Part shown: positions 27,973-35,753 of the stretch, one piece after another
Numbering within the stretch: position 1 is the first letter of the stretch
Layout of the letters: every line of letters begins with the position of its first letter
Source of the DNA: Burkholderiales bacterium
GTDB lineage: Bacteria > Pseudomonadota > Gammaproteobacteria > Burkholderiales > Burkholderiaceae_C
Length of the DNA stretch: 64,000 bases
Assembly: GCA_028868855.1 (NCBI GenBank)
Contig: JAGWTR010000004.1
Span: 239,547 to 303,546, forward strand
Direction of reading: 5' to 3'
The notes under the pieces: generated by a model
What the model saw: only the letters and a program-made list of their open reading frames with translations
What the model was told of the DNA's origin: nothing
Database searches by the model: none
Program-made: the position numbers and the translations under genes

Positions 27973-29193
27973 ATGGTCACAAAAGCAAGAGCACCGGCCA
28001 CCGTGTGGGCGTTCCGCGCCCGCTTCCGCCGAGCAGCTTTCGGCTGGGCAGGATCCAAACTCGCGATCAGCCGAATTGATGAGGCCTTGGCAGAAATCCG
28101 TGCCGTCGCTCGCCACGATCAAACAGCCGCTGCCGAAGGTGCCGTGCTGTTGCTGGAAAAAATCTCACCGGCACTGTGCCAGGTCGACAGTTCATCGGGC
28201 GCACTGGGCAACGCCACCAACTCGGCTGTGCAGGCGCTGGTGCCGTTCATCGCCGGCGCCCAGGTGGCCGATGCGGTACGTGTGAAGTGGCTGGAGAGGT
28301 TGTTCGGCGCCATACAAGACGACGATCCGCCATACATCGAATCGCTGGGAGACCACTGGGGTGAGCTGTGCGGCTCCATTGAACTCGCGTCGCGGTGGGC
28401 TGACGACCTTGTTCCCTTGTTGACGCGTGCCCAAGCGGAGCGCAAGCGCGGCGTCTTCGCATGGGTTTCCGGGTCGAGCGTGTGCTACAGCGCCTTGTTC
28501 AAGGCCGGGCGTCACGACGAATTGCTCGCCCTGCTTGAAGGCGATAGAGACCCGATCTGGCCCTACCGTGTCTGGGGCGGACGCGTTCTTTTGGCGCGTG
28601 GTCAGGTTGATGAAGCCATTGCCTACATGGCGGGGCGTGGGAGCCAGGACGCACCCCAAGCATCTCTTGCCGAGTTTGCCGAAGACGCCCTGCTCAAAGC
28701 GGGCCGACGCACCGAGGCCTACGAGCGATACGCCATCGGCGCCAACCAGGCCAATTCGAAGCTGGCAACCTATCGGGCCATCGCCAAGAAGTACCCGGAG
28801 ATCGCCCCTGACCAGTTGCTGAGGGACCTCATTCAATCAATGCCAGGCGACGAAGGTAAGTGGTTCGCCACAGCCAAGTCGCTCAAGCGTTTTGAGCTGG
28901 CCACGGCACTGGCGTGGCGCTCACCATGTGACCCCAAGACGCTGACACGGGCCGCGCGCGACCATCTGTCCAGCCAACCCACATTCGCCGCCGAAGTTGC
29001 ATTAGCGGCATTGCATTGGGTATCCATGGGGCACGGCTACGACCTCACGGCCATGGATGCACGTGAGGCCTATCGGTTTGCCCTGGATGCGGCACAGAAC
29101 GTTGACCATAGCCTGCAGATCGAGAGCCGGTTGAAGCAAATGCTGTCCGAGGAGCGCCCGATGACGCAGTGGCTGATGCGTGCATTGGGCTGA
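27973..29193 (+). CDS. Helical-repeat (TPR-like) hypothetical protein
   Basis: 406 residues, almost wholly helical, with paired-helix units typical of TPR or Sel1-like solenoids (SALFKAGRHDELLALLEG; GRVLLARGQVDEAIAYMAG; DALLKAGRRTEAYERYAIGANQ). No signal peptide or catalytic motif is visible. Such solenoids usually act as protein-binding scaffolds. GAGGAAGG lies about 15 nt before the chosen ATG, further than ideal, so the true start may differ by a few codons. I would not assign a specific function. Confidence 0.7.
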   Translation: MVTKARAPATVWAFRARFRRAAFGWAGSKLAISRIDEALAEIRAVARHDQTAAAEGAVLLLEKISPALCQVDSSSGALGNATNSAVQALVPFIAGAQVADAVRVKWLERLFGAIQDDDPPYIESLGDHWGELCGSIELASRWADDLVPLLTRAQAERKRGVFAWVSGSSVCYSALFKAGRHDELLALLEGDRDPIWPYRVWGGRVLLARGQVDEAIAYMAGRGSQDAPQASLAEFAEDALLKAGRRTEAYERYAIGANQANSKLATYRAIAKKYPEIAPDQLLRDLIQSMPGDEGKWFATAKSLKRFELATALAWRSPCDPKTLTRAARDHLSSQPTFAAEVALAALHWVSMGHGYDLTAMDAREAYRFALDAAQNVDHSLQIESRLKQMLSEERPMTQWLMRALG

Positions 29194-29211
29194 CAGAGCA
29201 GGTCGCGAGCC

Positions 29212-29490
29212 CTATTCACTCAGCGATGGGACGAACAAGTCATTCGTCATGGCACCGCTGGCATCCTCGGCACCGCCCTGACCCAGACCGATCGCCCCAG
29301 GTGCCCCTGCCGCAACAAACTGCCCGCTTTGAACCAACAACCCATCGTAGGCCAGCACCCTCAAACGATTGATCCGCTTCGTTCCCTTCGGAAACCGGAT
29401 CAGATCGTCATAAAGCCTGGGGTGATCCGCACGGGTTAGCTCAAACACCAAACGGATCGGCTCACCCGGTACTTTGGGATCGACGATCAT
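29212..29490 (-). CDS. Small protein coupled to the ParM-like gene
   Basis: A 92-residue protein (MIVDPKVPGEPIRLVFEL start) whose ATG overlaps the last codon of the ParM-like gene by four bases, implying coupled translation. In plasmid partition loci the DNA-binding adaptor ParR sits directly downstream of parM. Position and size fit that role, but I see no ribbon-helix-helix motif, so the ParR-like role is inference from context only. Confidence 0.6.
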   Translation of the reverse strand: MIVDPKVPGEPIRLVFELTRADHPRLYDDLIRFPKGTKRINRLRVLAYDGLLVQSGQFVAAGAPGAIGLGQGGAEDASGAMTNDLFVPSLSE

Positions 29491-30530
29491 TCAGCACCTC
29501 CCGCCTCGGCCCCATCCTGGTCCGACCGCGATGCCTGCATGACAGTGCGCGCATAGTTCTGCCCGGCAAGCTGGAACCCTCTGACATTGGCGAACATCGG
29601 CTCCTTCACTTCATGGATCTTGTGCATGGGGAAGGCTGCCTTGACCGCCTTTCGGAACAGGAACGCCCCTCCCCCGACCAGGATGATGTTTTGCAGGCTG
29701 TGCGGTGATTCGAGCCAGCCCCTCATGGTCGATACAGCCTGCGCAGCCACGGATTCGGCCATGGGCAAATGGCGGCTCATGTCGTAGGCCTTTTGGTAGA
29801 TCACCGGTGACTTGCCGGTGCGCAATGCCCGGTCAATGACGTCGTAATCGTCGTATGGCGTGCCAATACTGTTCGAGATCTCACGCGCGAGCAATCGAAA
29901 CACATCCGACATGCCTCGGTTGATGGAGTGGCTTTGCTTTTGCACCATGCGCATCCCCCTGGCCACGATCCAGTCGAAAGTTCTTGACCCCGGATCGATG
30001 ATCAGGCTTTGCTCATTGCCGATGGTGCTCATTCTTTTGTGCTCTGAGGCGTAGTGGACCAAGGCGCCCTGGGGCTGCGCCACGGCAAGTGCCTTGCCGA
30101 CCGTCACGGTGCGTCCGCCACCCACATCGTGACTGCCCACCATGAGCTTTTCCAGTGCGGCCTTCTTGCCTGCGAAGTGTGAGACGGGCAAGCCAACGAC
30201 GAGCAGATCGATGTGACGCAGCTTCATCATGCTCAAGGCCCCGCGCAGCAATGCCAGGTACTCCGGAGACTCTGTGTAGTCATCGTGCAGTTGCTTGGCC
30301 CGGAAGGTGTCTGCCGCAAGGCCCACATCGGGGCCGACCTCATAAAAAAGCGGCCCCACACGAATGCATGCGGTTTTGCGACGCTCGGTCCCGGGCCATG
30401 TGGTCGAAGCGTCACTGCTGGGGTATGCGATGGATGGGAAGCTGGCACAGCGGAAGTCCGTGCCATTTACTGCCGTGACGAACTTGGTGTTGCCTGACCC
30501 AACATCCACCGCTCTGACGATCAATTCCAT
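29487..30530 (-). CDS. ParM/StbA-like actin-type partition ATPase
   Basis: ParM forms filaments that push replicated plasmid copies apart. The 347-residue protein shows actin-fold signatures: phosphate-1 VRAVDVGSGNTKFV at the N-terminus, LLVVGLPVSHF, phosphate-2 SLIIDPGSRTFDWIVARG (residues ~175-190), and the adenosine segment NIILVGGGAFLFRKAVKAAFP. A ribosome site GGAG precedes the ATG. The same kind of protein is called PRTRC system protein D in some mobile elements. It is coupled to the downstream 92-residue gene, while the ParB-like gene is 3 kb away on the same strand. Confidence 0.82.
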   Translation of the reverse strand: MELIVRAVDVGSGNTKFVTAVNGTDFRCASFPSIAYPSSDASTTWPGTERRKTACIRVGPLFYEVGPDVGLAADTFRAKQLHDDYTESPEYLALLRGALSMMKLRHIDLLVVGLPVSHFAGKKAALEKLMVGSHDVGGGRTVTVGKALAVAQPQGALVHYASEHKRMSTIGNEQSLIIDPGSRTFDWIVARGMRMVQKQSHSINRGMSDVFRLLAREISNSIGTPYDDYDVIDRALRTGKSPVIYQKAYDMSRHLPMAESVAAQAVSTMRGWLESPHSLQNIILVGGGAFLFRKAVKAAFPMHKIHEVKEPMFANVRGFQLAGQNYARTVMQASRSDQDGAEAGGAE

Positions 30531-30715
30531 GATGAGACTCCAAACAGGGTTTCACAGGTGATCAGCATCGACAGGCCGATGTGATCTCGCCACGCAGAAT
30601 CCCCGCTCAAATGACTCGATTTCGTCATCGGCCCCAACACGGTGTCAGTCAACTTGCGCTGTACCGACACTGCATTGATGCTGAAGGTCGCCGAGGTGTG
30701 ATTGGGGACTTGCAT
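30521..30715 (-). CDS. Possible small protein upstream of parM-like gene
   Basis: A 64-codon frame starting MQVPNHTSATFSINAVSVQ overlaps the parM-like start by ten bases. A weak GGTGA lies before the ATG. Composition is less biased than random frames nearby, but no family pattern is seen. It could also be untranslated leader or centromere-like DNA. Confidence 0.3.
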   Translation of the reverse strand: MQVPNHTSATFSINAVSVQRKLTDTVLGPMTKSSHLSGDSAWRDHIGLSMLITCETLFGVSSWN

Positions 30716-31611
30716 GTATCACCACGTTCTCACTCGAATGACACTCGTCAACCCCAAACGGCCAGCCGCCTTAACCCGCTGCCATCCCACCAGCGACACG
30801 GCAAGCACACCTCATCCGGAACCAGAGGCAGGCCAATCTGCTGTCAAGCCCCCATGCCGATTGGCTCTTCGGCCCTATCAGTAAATAAGCACGGCTCAAG
30901 GGCATGTTGCGCGCCCCAAGTTCGCCACGCGCAATCCTCCAGCAATGCGGGCCATTGCGGCGTCGCTCCTTGACCGAATGGCCCCCGCCGAGTCCACTAC
31001 AGATTCCCGAGAGCCGTCCTGGCTCTGCTCCTGATGGAGCAAAAGGCGTCGCAGTCGTTACCTGCCCTCCAAGCTCTGGTCCTTGAACCGGAATTCGCCA
31101 TCGCCCCTGAGGTGATGGCCCTGAGGTCTTATCCGGAGTGCACGCAGTGCATGCACCGATGGCCTTTGCCAACTCCCTGAGTTGGGCGTTCCTGAAACGC
31201 GCCACGGTCTTCGAGCACGCAGTCGGCACCCGATGCCGAACCGCTGTTCCCGCCATCCCTTGAGCACGCGCCTCGGCGCACCGCACGGTTGTGTTTGCCT
31301 CTTTAGGCTCCCCGTGCGACCTCGCTCATGAACTCGGCACCGCCCTGGACTTTCGGTCAGGGGTGGACCCATGCGAGTGGATGGCGCTCCGAATCCAGAA
31401 CTGATCCACCACAGACGCGAGAGGCCAGACCTCCGCGCCGATGCCGTCCAAGCCCCAGAGGCAAGTCGGCATCACCAACCCCACGGCTGCAGAAATGCAC
31501 GACTGGGACGGATCACCCGTTTCGTTTTTAAGAAAGACCGAGTTGGACGGTGTCGATGCACCAACGCGGGCACACCGACCGACAAACCTTTGGGTAGGCG
31601 CCGCACCTGTC
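30716..31611. other. Long non-coding region between parM-like gene and recombinase
   Basis: About 900 bases with no convincing protein gene; the frames present are rich in Arg, Pro and Ser and lack start signals. It contains the structured element at 31010-31066, several other small hairpins (for example GCCATC/GATGGC near 31100) and leads into the recombinase leader. As the partition genes flank it, it may also hold a centromere-like site, although I could not find iterated repeats. Confidence 0.45.
31010..31066 (+). ncRNA. Structured leader element, copy 1 (orphan)
   Basis: Two consecutive hairpins, AGAGCC/GGCTCT (31010-31026) and GCTCC/GGAGC (31027-31040), lead into a 22-nt block at 31045-31066. 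That block begins GGCGTCGCAGTCGT and ends ACCTGCC, and recurs at 57961 and 60847. The stems differ in sequence from the other copies but keep pairing, which favours a structured RNA. No open reading frame follows closely; the recombinase starts about 690 nt downstream. Confidence 0.6.
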
Positions 31612-31694
31612 GTGGTCGCGTGCGGCGCTGAATGCTTGACCACGAGCCGATGGGGCGACGGAATCCGCGCCATCGGCGATCTCCAAGGGATTCC
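31612..31694 (+). ncRNA. Pseudoknot-type leader of the recombinase gene
   Basis: A hairpin GTGGTC/GACCAC (31612-31643) is followed by two interleaved pairings: CCGATGG (31647-31653) with CCATCGG (31670-31676), and GGAATCC (31660-31666) with GGATTCC (31688-31694). The order a, b, a', b' gives an H-type pseudoknot. The same layout precedes radC. It ends 60 nt before the recombinase ATG and is likely a cis-regulatory RNA. Confidence 0.55.
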
Positions 31695-31754
31695 ACCTTC
31701 ACTCACGACCAACCCGCTGTTCGGGCGGCGGGCCCTTGACCATGGGCACACATC

Positions 31755-32948
31755 ATGTCTGACTCATCCACCCCTCGATCAACAACGCCCAGACCATCAG
31801 GGCGCCGGGTTCAGGAAGCATCCAGCCCTGGGCGCTCAAGCCAGCACCAACCCGCACGCCGTCAAAGCTGGGCGGGCAAGTCACCCCAGGACATCCTGGC
31901 CCACTACCCCACGGGCAAGACGCCACCGCTCAAGGTGCTGGAAGTGTTGATCGAACTGTTCAACGCCCTGCACACCTCGATGGCCAAGACCGTCTCACAC
32001 AAGACACGGCAAGAGCGCGCCCAGTTCTTGCGCCGATTCTTTCGGGACTTGAAGACAAAGGCCGGGTTCAAGACGGTGCCTGACCCGCGCAACCTGGGGC
32101 AAAAGCACATCCGGGCCATGGTGCAGGTCTGGCAGCAGGAGCACCTGGCCCCGGCGACGATCCAGACCTACCTGAGCTTTCTGCGCGGGCTGGCCATGTG
32201 GATGGGCAAACATGGCTTCGTGCGATCACCAGACCATTACGGCTTGAGCGTTGACGAATACCAGCGCCATGAGTACGCCAGCCGGGACAAAGGTTGGTCG
32301 GCAAATGGGGTGGACATCGACGCCGTGATCGCCCAGGTCTGTGACCACGACCGCTTTGTGGGGGCCTCGTTGCGGCTGATCCGCACCATGGGACTGCGGC
32401 GCAAGGAATCGGTGCTGTTTCGGCCATTTGAGAGCATCGTGCCCTTCGAGTCCACGGGCCTGCCGCCCGAGGACAAGTCGGCAGATCGGTACGCGAGGAT
32501 CAAGGGCAAGGGAGGCCGGGTGCGCCACATCCCTCTGGACAGCCCGGAGCGCCTTGCCGCCGTGGCATTCGCGCAGGGCGTGGTCAGCAGCCAGGATGCG
32601 CACATGGGCAACCCTGCCCATGACCTGCGCCAGAACCTCAGGCACTTTGACTACGTGTTGACCAAGTTCGGCATCACCGTGCGCGAGCTAGGGGTGACCG
32701 CCCATGGCCTGCGCCATGAAGTGCTGATCGACCACTATGAATCCTTGACAGGAACCTCGCCCCCCATACGTGGAGGGAAGATGGTGACGCCGGAACTTGA
32801 CCGTCAGGCCAGGCAATCGGTATCCAAATTGGCGGGGCATGCGCGGATACGCGCTTCGGGGGCTTATTTAGGTCAGTCGGTTGCCATGCGTGGCAAGTCG
32901 GCCGTAAGTGGGCCCGCTGCAGATACCCGTGCGGCGGATGCTGCATAG
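31755..32948 (+). CDS. Tyrosine site-specific recombinase (integrase)
   Basis: Tyrosine recombinases integrate or excise mobile DNA. A Ser/Pro-rich N-terminus leads to a SAM-like core-binding domain (SHKTRQERAQFLRRFFRDL; ATIQTYLSFLRGLAMWMG). The catalytic set is complete: Arg215 in MGLRRKESVLF, Lys in RIKGKGGRVRHIP, His317 and Arg320 in HGLRH, His362 in GHARI and nucleophile Tyr371 in SGAYLG, with the normal nine-residue His-Tyr spacing. It has 397 residues. It is not next to a tRNA gene or the island edge, so it may serve a nested element or an internal function. A pseudoknot-type leader precedes it. Confidence 0.88.
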   Translation: MSDSSTPRSTTPRPSGRRVQEASSPGRSSQHQPARRQSWAGKSPQDILAHYPTGKTPPLKVLEVLIELFNALHTSMAKTVSHKTRQERAQFLRRFFRDLKTKAGFKTVPDPRNLGQKHIRAMVQVWQQEHLAPATIQTYLSFLRGLAMWMGKHGFVRSPDHYGLSVDEYQRHEYASRDKGWSANGVDIDAVIAQVCDHDRFVGASLRLIRTMGLRRKESVLFRPFESIVPFESTGLPPEDKSADRYARIKGKGGRVRHIPLDSPERLAAVAFAQGVVSSQDAHMGNPAHDLRQNLRHFDYVLTKFGITVRELGVTAHGLRHEVLIDHYESLTGTSPPIRGGKMVTPELDRQARQSVSKLAGHARIRASGAYLGQSVAMRGKSAVSGPAADTRAADAA

Positions 32949-33019
32949 ATCGCGACCAGGGATGGGGTGAGCGCCTGGTGTGGCGATCTTCCTCCCCTGA
33001 CTGGCTGCCAGATTGCCGC

Positions 33020-33232
33020 CTACAGGATTGAATCCGAGTCGCGCACACTCAACTGTTCGCACTGCTGTCGCGCAACTTCAACGGCGGCCTTCAATCCCGT
33101 CAAATGTGCGAGATCGCCTTGCCCACCCGCTGCCAGCCGATTGGTCTCGTGCAGGAGTTCAGCGATTGCAGCCTTCCATTTCGCCAAAAGCGCCCGAAGC
33201 TCCTTACTTGGAACGTTGCCATTACTTTTCAT
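33020..33232 (-). CDS. Small coiled-coil hypothetical protein
   Basis: 70 residues, mainly one or two amphipathic helices (ELRALLAKWKAAIAELLHETNRLA; TGLKAAVEVARQQCEQLS). It lies downstream of the ParB-like gene on the same strand, 169 nt away. No family recognised and no strong ribosome site. Confidence 0.5.
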   Translation of the reverse strand: MKSNGNVPSKELRALLAKWKAAIAELLHETNRLAAGGQGDLAHLTGLKAAVEVARQQCEQLSVRDSDSIL

Positions 33233-33401
33233 CGCGCGATGATCTCAGAGGCCGCACCATAACTCAGTGCGCTGGACCGCATAAGGGACTTCGGCCACAC
33301 ATTGACATGGCGAGGCCACTTCAGAGCAGGCGCTGCGACCGACGCCAACGGCGCAGAGCCCTTGTCTGCGCCGGTTTGGTGGAAAAAAAGCTCTGTGAGC
33401 G

Positions 33402-35453
33402 TCAGGCCGCTGACTCCGCGAGTTCATCGGCCTCAGACTGGGAGTCTTTCAGGCTGGCCGTCCCAACTTCGCCTGTTGTAGCAACCGAGGCAGCTTGGCC
33501 CCTCAAGCATGGAGGCAACCAACCGGAGCCCGCTAAGGCCAACTCAGCGGCCACCACGGCGGCATCCTTCTTCATACCGGCCAGCGGTGCTGCCGCGTTG
33601 ATGTCCACCGCCTCGGTGACCACGTCCACCACGCGGCTCTTGGGCACATGGTTCAAATAGGAAGGGCCGGTGGCAGTCCACCAGCGGCGCATGTCCAGGC
33701 CCAAGGCCTGTGCCAGTACATCGGTGCGTTGGCTGGCTGACTCCACGCCCTGAATGCCGGTGACTGAGCAGGCCACCACCACGGTCAGCAGTTGGAGCAC
33801 TGTGGCTTGGTCTTGCGCCAGCAACCACGGGAACACGGCATCCAGGTCTTGCGGCAACTTCTGCGCCCAGGCGCTGCGCTCAGCCTCCATGCGCAGCCAT
33901 GCCGGGCTGGCTTCGATGTCATCGGCTGCGGATTGCAGCGCAGGCTGGCTGTCCGTGACCGAGACATCCAGCACCTGAGGCTGCTGGTGGTAGCGGTAGT
34001 CTCGGCTCAGGAACAGCTTCTGGGCCAACTGAGCCGTGAGCGCGACCAGGGCCACGTCCGGGCGCGCAATCAATTCGGCCTGCACGGCGGCGACACGGTG
34101 TGCCGTCAGGCGGCGCATCAGCTTGTCGGAGTGAACCGGGCGAACCTTGGCCAGTGGGCCGGACAGCATGTCCCCTTGTGCACCGCCCTCGCCTGCCTGC
34201 CCTGCGCCCTGTGTCAGGACATGGGCCACGGCACTGCGGTCCTCCGGGCGGATCAGGCCGCATTTCACCGTGGCCGCGCCGTTGTCCCCCACGTGGACCA
34301 CGCACCCGGCCTGCTCCATCAGATCGGCAGGCCACACGCTCAATTCGTCGTCGATGGCCTTGAGCCGCAGTTGCAAGGCTGCTTGCTCGCTTTCAAGTTC
34401 CTGGTATGCCGCGCCGGCATCCTGGTCTGCGTCATCGCCGTCCATGTCGTCCAGCACCTCCAGGCGTTGTTGCACAGCCTGCATCGCAGCTTTCAGGTCC
34501 GCCAGCGCAGTGGCCTCTTGCTCGGTGGGTTCGCGCCGCACTTTGCGCAACTCGGTGTGGCCGGTGTACTCGTCACGGTCATAGCGCACCCGCACGTCCA
34601 CCCACTTCCAGCCTTCGGCACGCACCTGCTTGGCCTTCTTGTTGAGTTTCTCCACGGCCAGACGTTCCAGCAACGGCGCATCCAGCAGGTAAGCCTTCTT
34701 GTCGTCGTCGCTGAACAGGTCACGGCGTGTGGCCCCACCGGCCTTCTCGTATGCCTTGAGCGTCACGTACTTCGCCACCGGGTCACGGTCGGACTCGATG
34801 TCGCCCTGCGTCAGCAATTGCCGCAGGTAGTCGGGACGGCGGTTCCATTGCGGCAAGCCAGCCCAGGCCTGTTCCTGCTTCTCGTGGTCATCGACCGACG
34901 CCAGCACCATCAGGCATTCCAGGCTGATGTCATCCGCCCTGAACTCGTCCATCAGCTTGGGCGACACGCTCGCCAGCTTCATGCGGCGCTTGACCACCAG
35001 GGGCGTGACCCCAAAGGCCGCAGCAACCGTCTCGACAGACTTGCCCTCGCCCAACAGGCGCGAGAAAGCCAGGTACTCGTCGGCGGCGTGCATGGGCACG
35101 TGAAAGATGTTCTCTGAGAGGCTGGCCATCAGCGCCTTGTCGGCGGGCACGATGAGGATGGGCACGGGGTAGTTGTCGGGGATGTCGCCGTTGCTCATCA
35201 GCAGGTTCAACGACTCCAGGCGACGGCCACCGGCGCACACTTCAAACAGGCCGCGTGGACCCTTGGTGACGATCAGGTTCTGCAACACGCCGCAGTCCAG
35301 TATGGACGCGGCCAACTCGGCGATGCTCATCTTGCTGGTGCTGCCGCCTGCGCGCACCTGATGGTCTGCCGACAACACCAGCTTGCTCAAGGGCGCTGTG
35401 GTACGGGGGGATGCAGCAATCACGGCATCGATCTCTGCCTTGGTGAATTTCAT
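33402..35453 (-). CDS. Large ParB/RepB/Spo0J-family protein (PRTRC-type)
   Basis: The N-terminal ~110 residues form the ParB nuclease-like domain (SIAELAASILDCGVLQNLIVTKGPRGLFEVCAGGRRLESLNLL; ENIFHVPMHAADEYLAFSRLL). A helix-turn-helix follows (SVETVAAAFGVTPLVVKRRMKLASVSPKLMDEF), then a long C-terminal part with a coiled coil near residues 330-380. At 683 residues it is twice the size of chromosomal ParB and fits ParB-like proteins of mobile elements, such as the PRTRC group. The ATG at 35453 has CAGGAG upstream. It probably binds element DNA for partition or regulation. No parS-like repeat was found. Confidence 0.82.
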   Translation of the reverse strand: MKFTKAEIDAVIAASPRTTAPLSKLVLSADHQVRAGGSTSKMSIAELAASILDCGVLQNLIVTKGPRGLFEVCAGGRRLESLNLLMSNGDIPDNYPVPILIVPADKALMASLSENIFHVPMHAADEYLAFSRLLGEGKSVETVAAAFGVTPLVVKRRMKLASVSPKLMDEFRADDISLECLMVLASVDDHEKQEQAWAGLPQWNRRPDYLRQLLTQGDIESDRDPVAKYVTLKAYEKAGGATRRDLFSDDDKKAYLLDAPLLERLAVEKLNKKAKQVRAEGWKWVDVRVRYDRDEYTGHTELRKVRREPTEQEATALADLKAAMQAVQQRLEVLDDMDGDDADQDAGAAYQELESEQAALQLRLKAIDDELSVWPADLMEQAGCVVHVGDNGAATVKCGLIRPEDRSAVAHVLTQGAGQAGEGGAQGDMLSGPLAKVRPVHSDKLMRRLTAHRVAAVQAELIARPDVALVALTAQLAQKLFLSRDYRYHQQPQVLDVSVTDSQPALQSAADDIEASPAWLRMEAERSAWAQKLPQDLDAVFPWLLAQDQATVLQLLTVVVACSVTGIQGVESASQRTDVLAQALGLDMRRWWTATGPSYLNHVPKSRVVDVVTEAVDINAAAPLAGMKKDAAVVAAELALAGSGWLPPCLRGQAASVATTGEVGTASLKDSQSEADELAESAA

Positions 35454-35753
35454 GAGGGGCTCCTGCACGGTTGAGGGACATGCCTTGCGCGTGTCCATGC
35501 ATTCAGAATCTCATCCGTCTCTCTGAAATCAAGGTCGTGAACTTGCACCTCTACGGCCCCCACCAAGCATCGCCCCAAACCCTCAAGCCCCCTCCCCCAT
35601 CAATCCACAAAGGACTTTGGGCCGCAGCCCTGGCTTGAAGCGCTGTACCATTTCCACTGTTTTGGTCTGCTTGCCACGCGCGCAGATCACCCTCCCTTGA
35701 TCGGTCAGGACACGCTGTAAGTACGCGCCGATATTCACCGACGAGGTCTTTCG

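Noticed and set aside
31326-31751. A 141-codon minus-strand frame in the region before the recombinase
   Set aside because: Ser/Arg/Pro-rich composition, no ribosome site and overlap with the structured leader. It looks like chance.
33792-35117. A 441-codon plus-strand frame opposite the ParB-like gene, and similar long frames at 47102-48532 (opposite hsdR) and 37614-38894 (opposite the helicase)
   Set aside because: All are low-complexity (His/Leu/Val/Gly-rich) shadows of strongly motif-supported genes, without ribosome sites.
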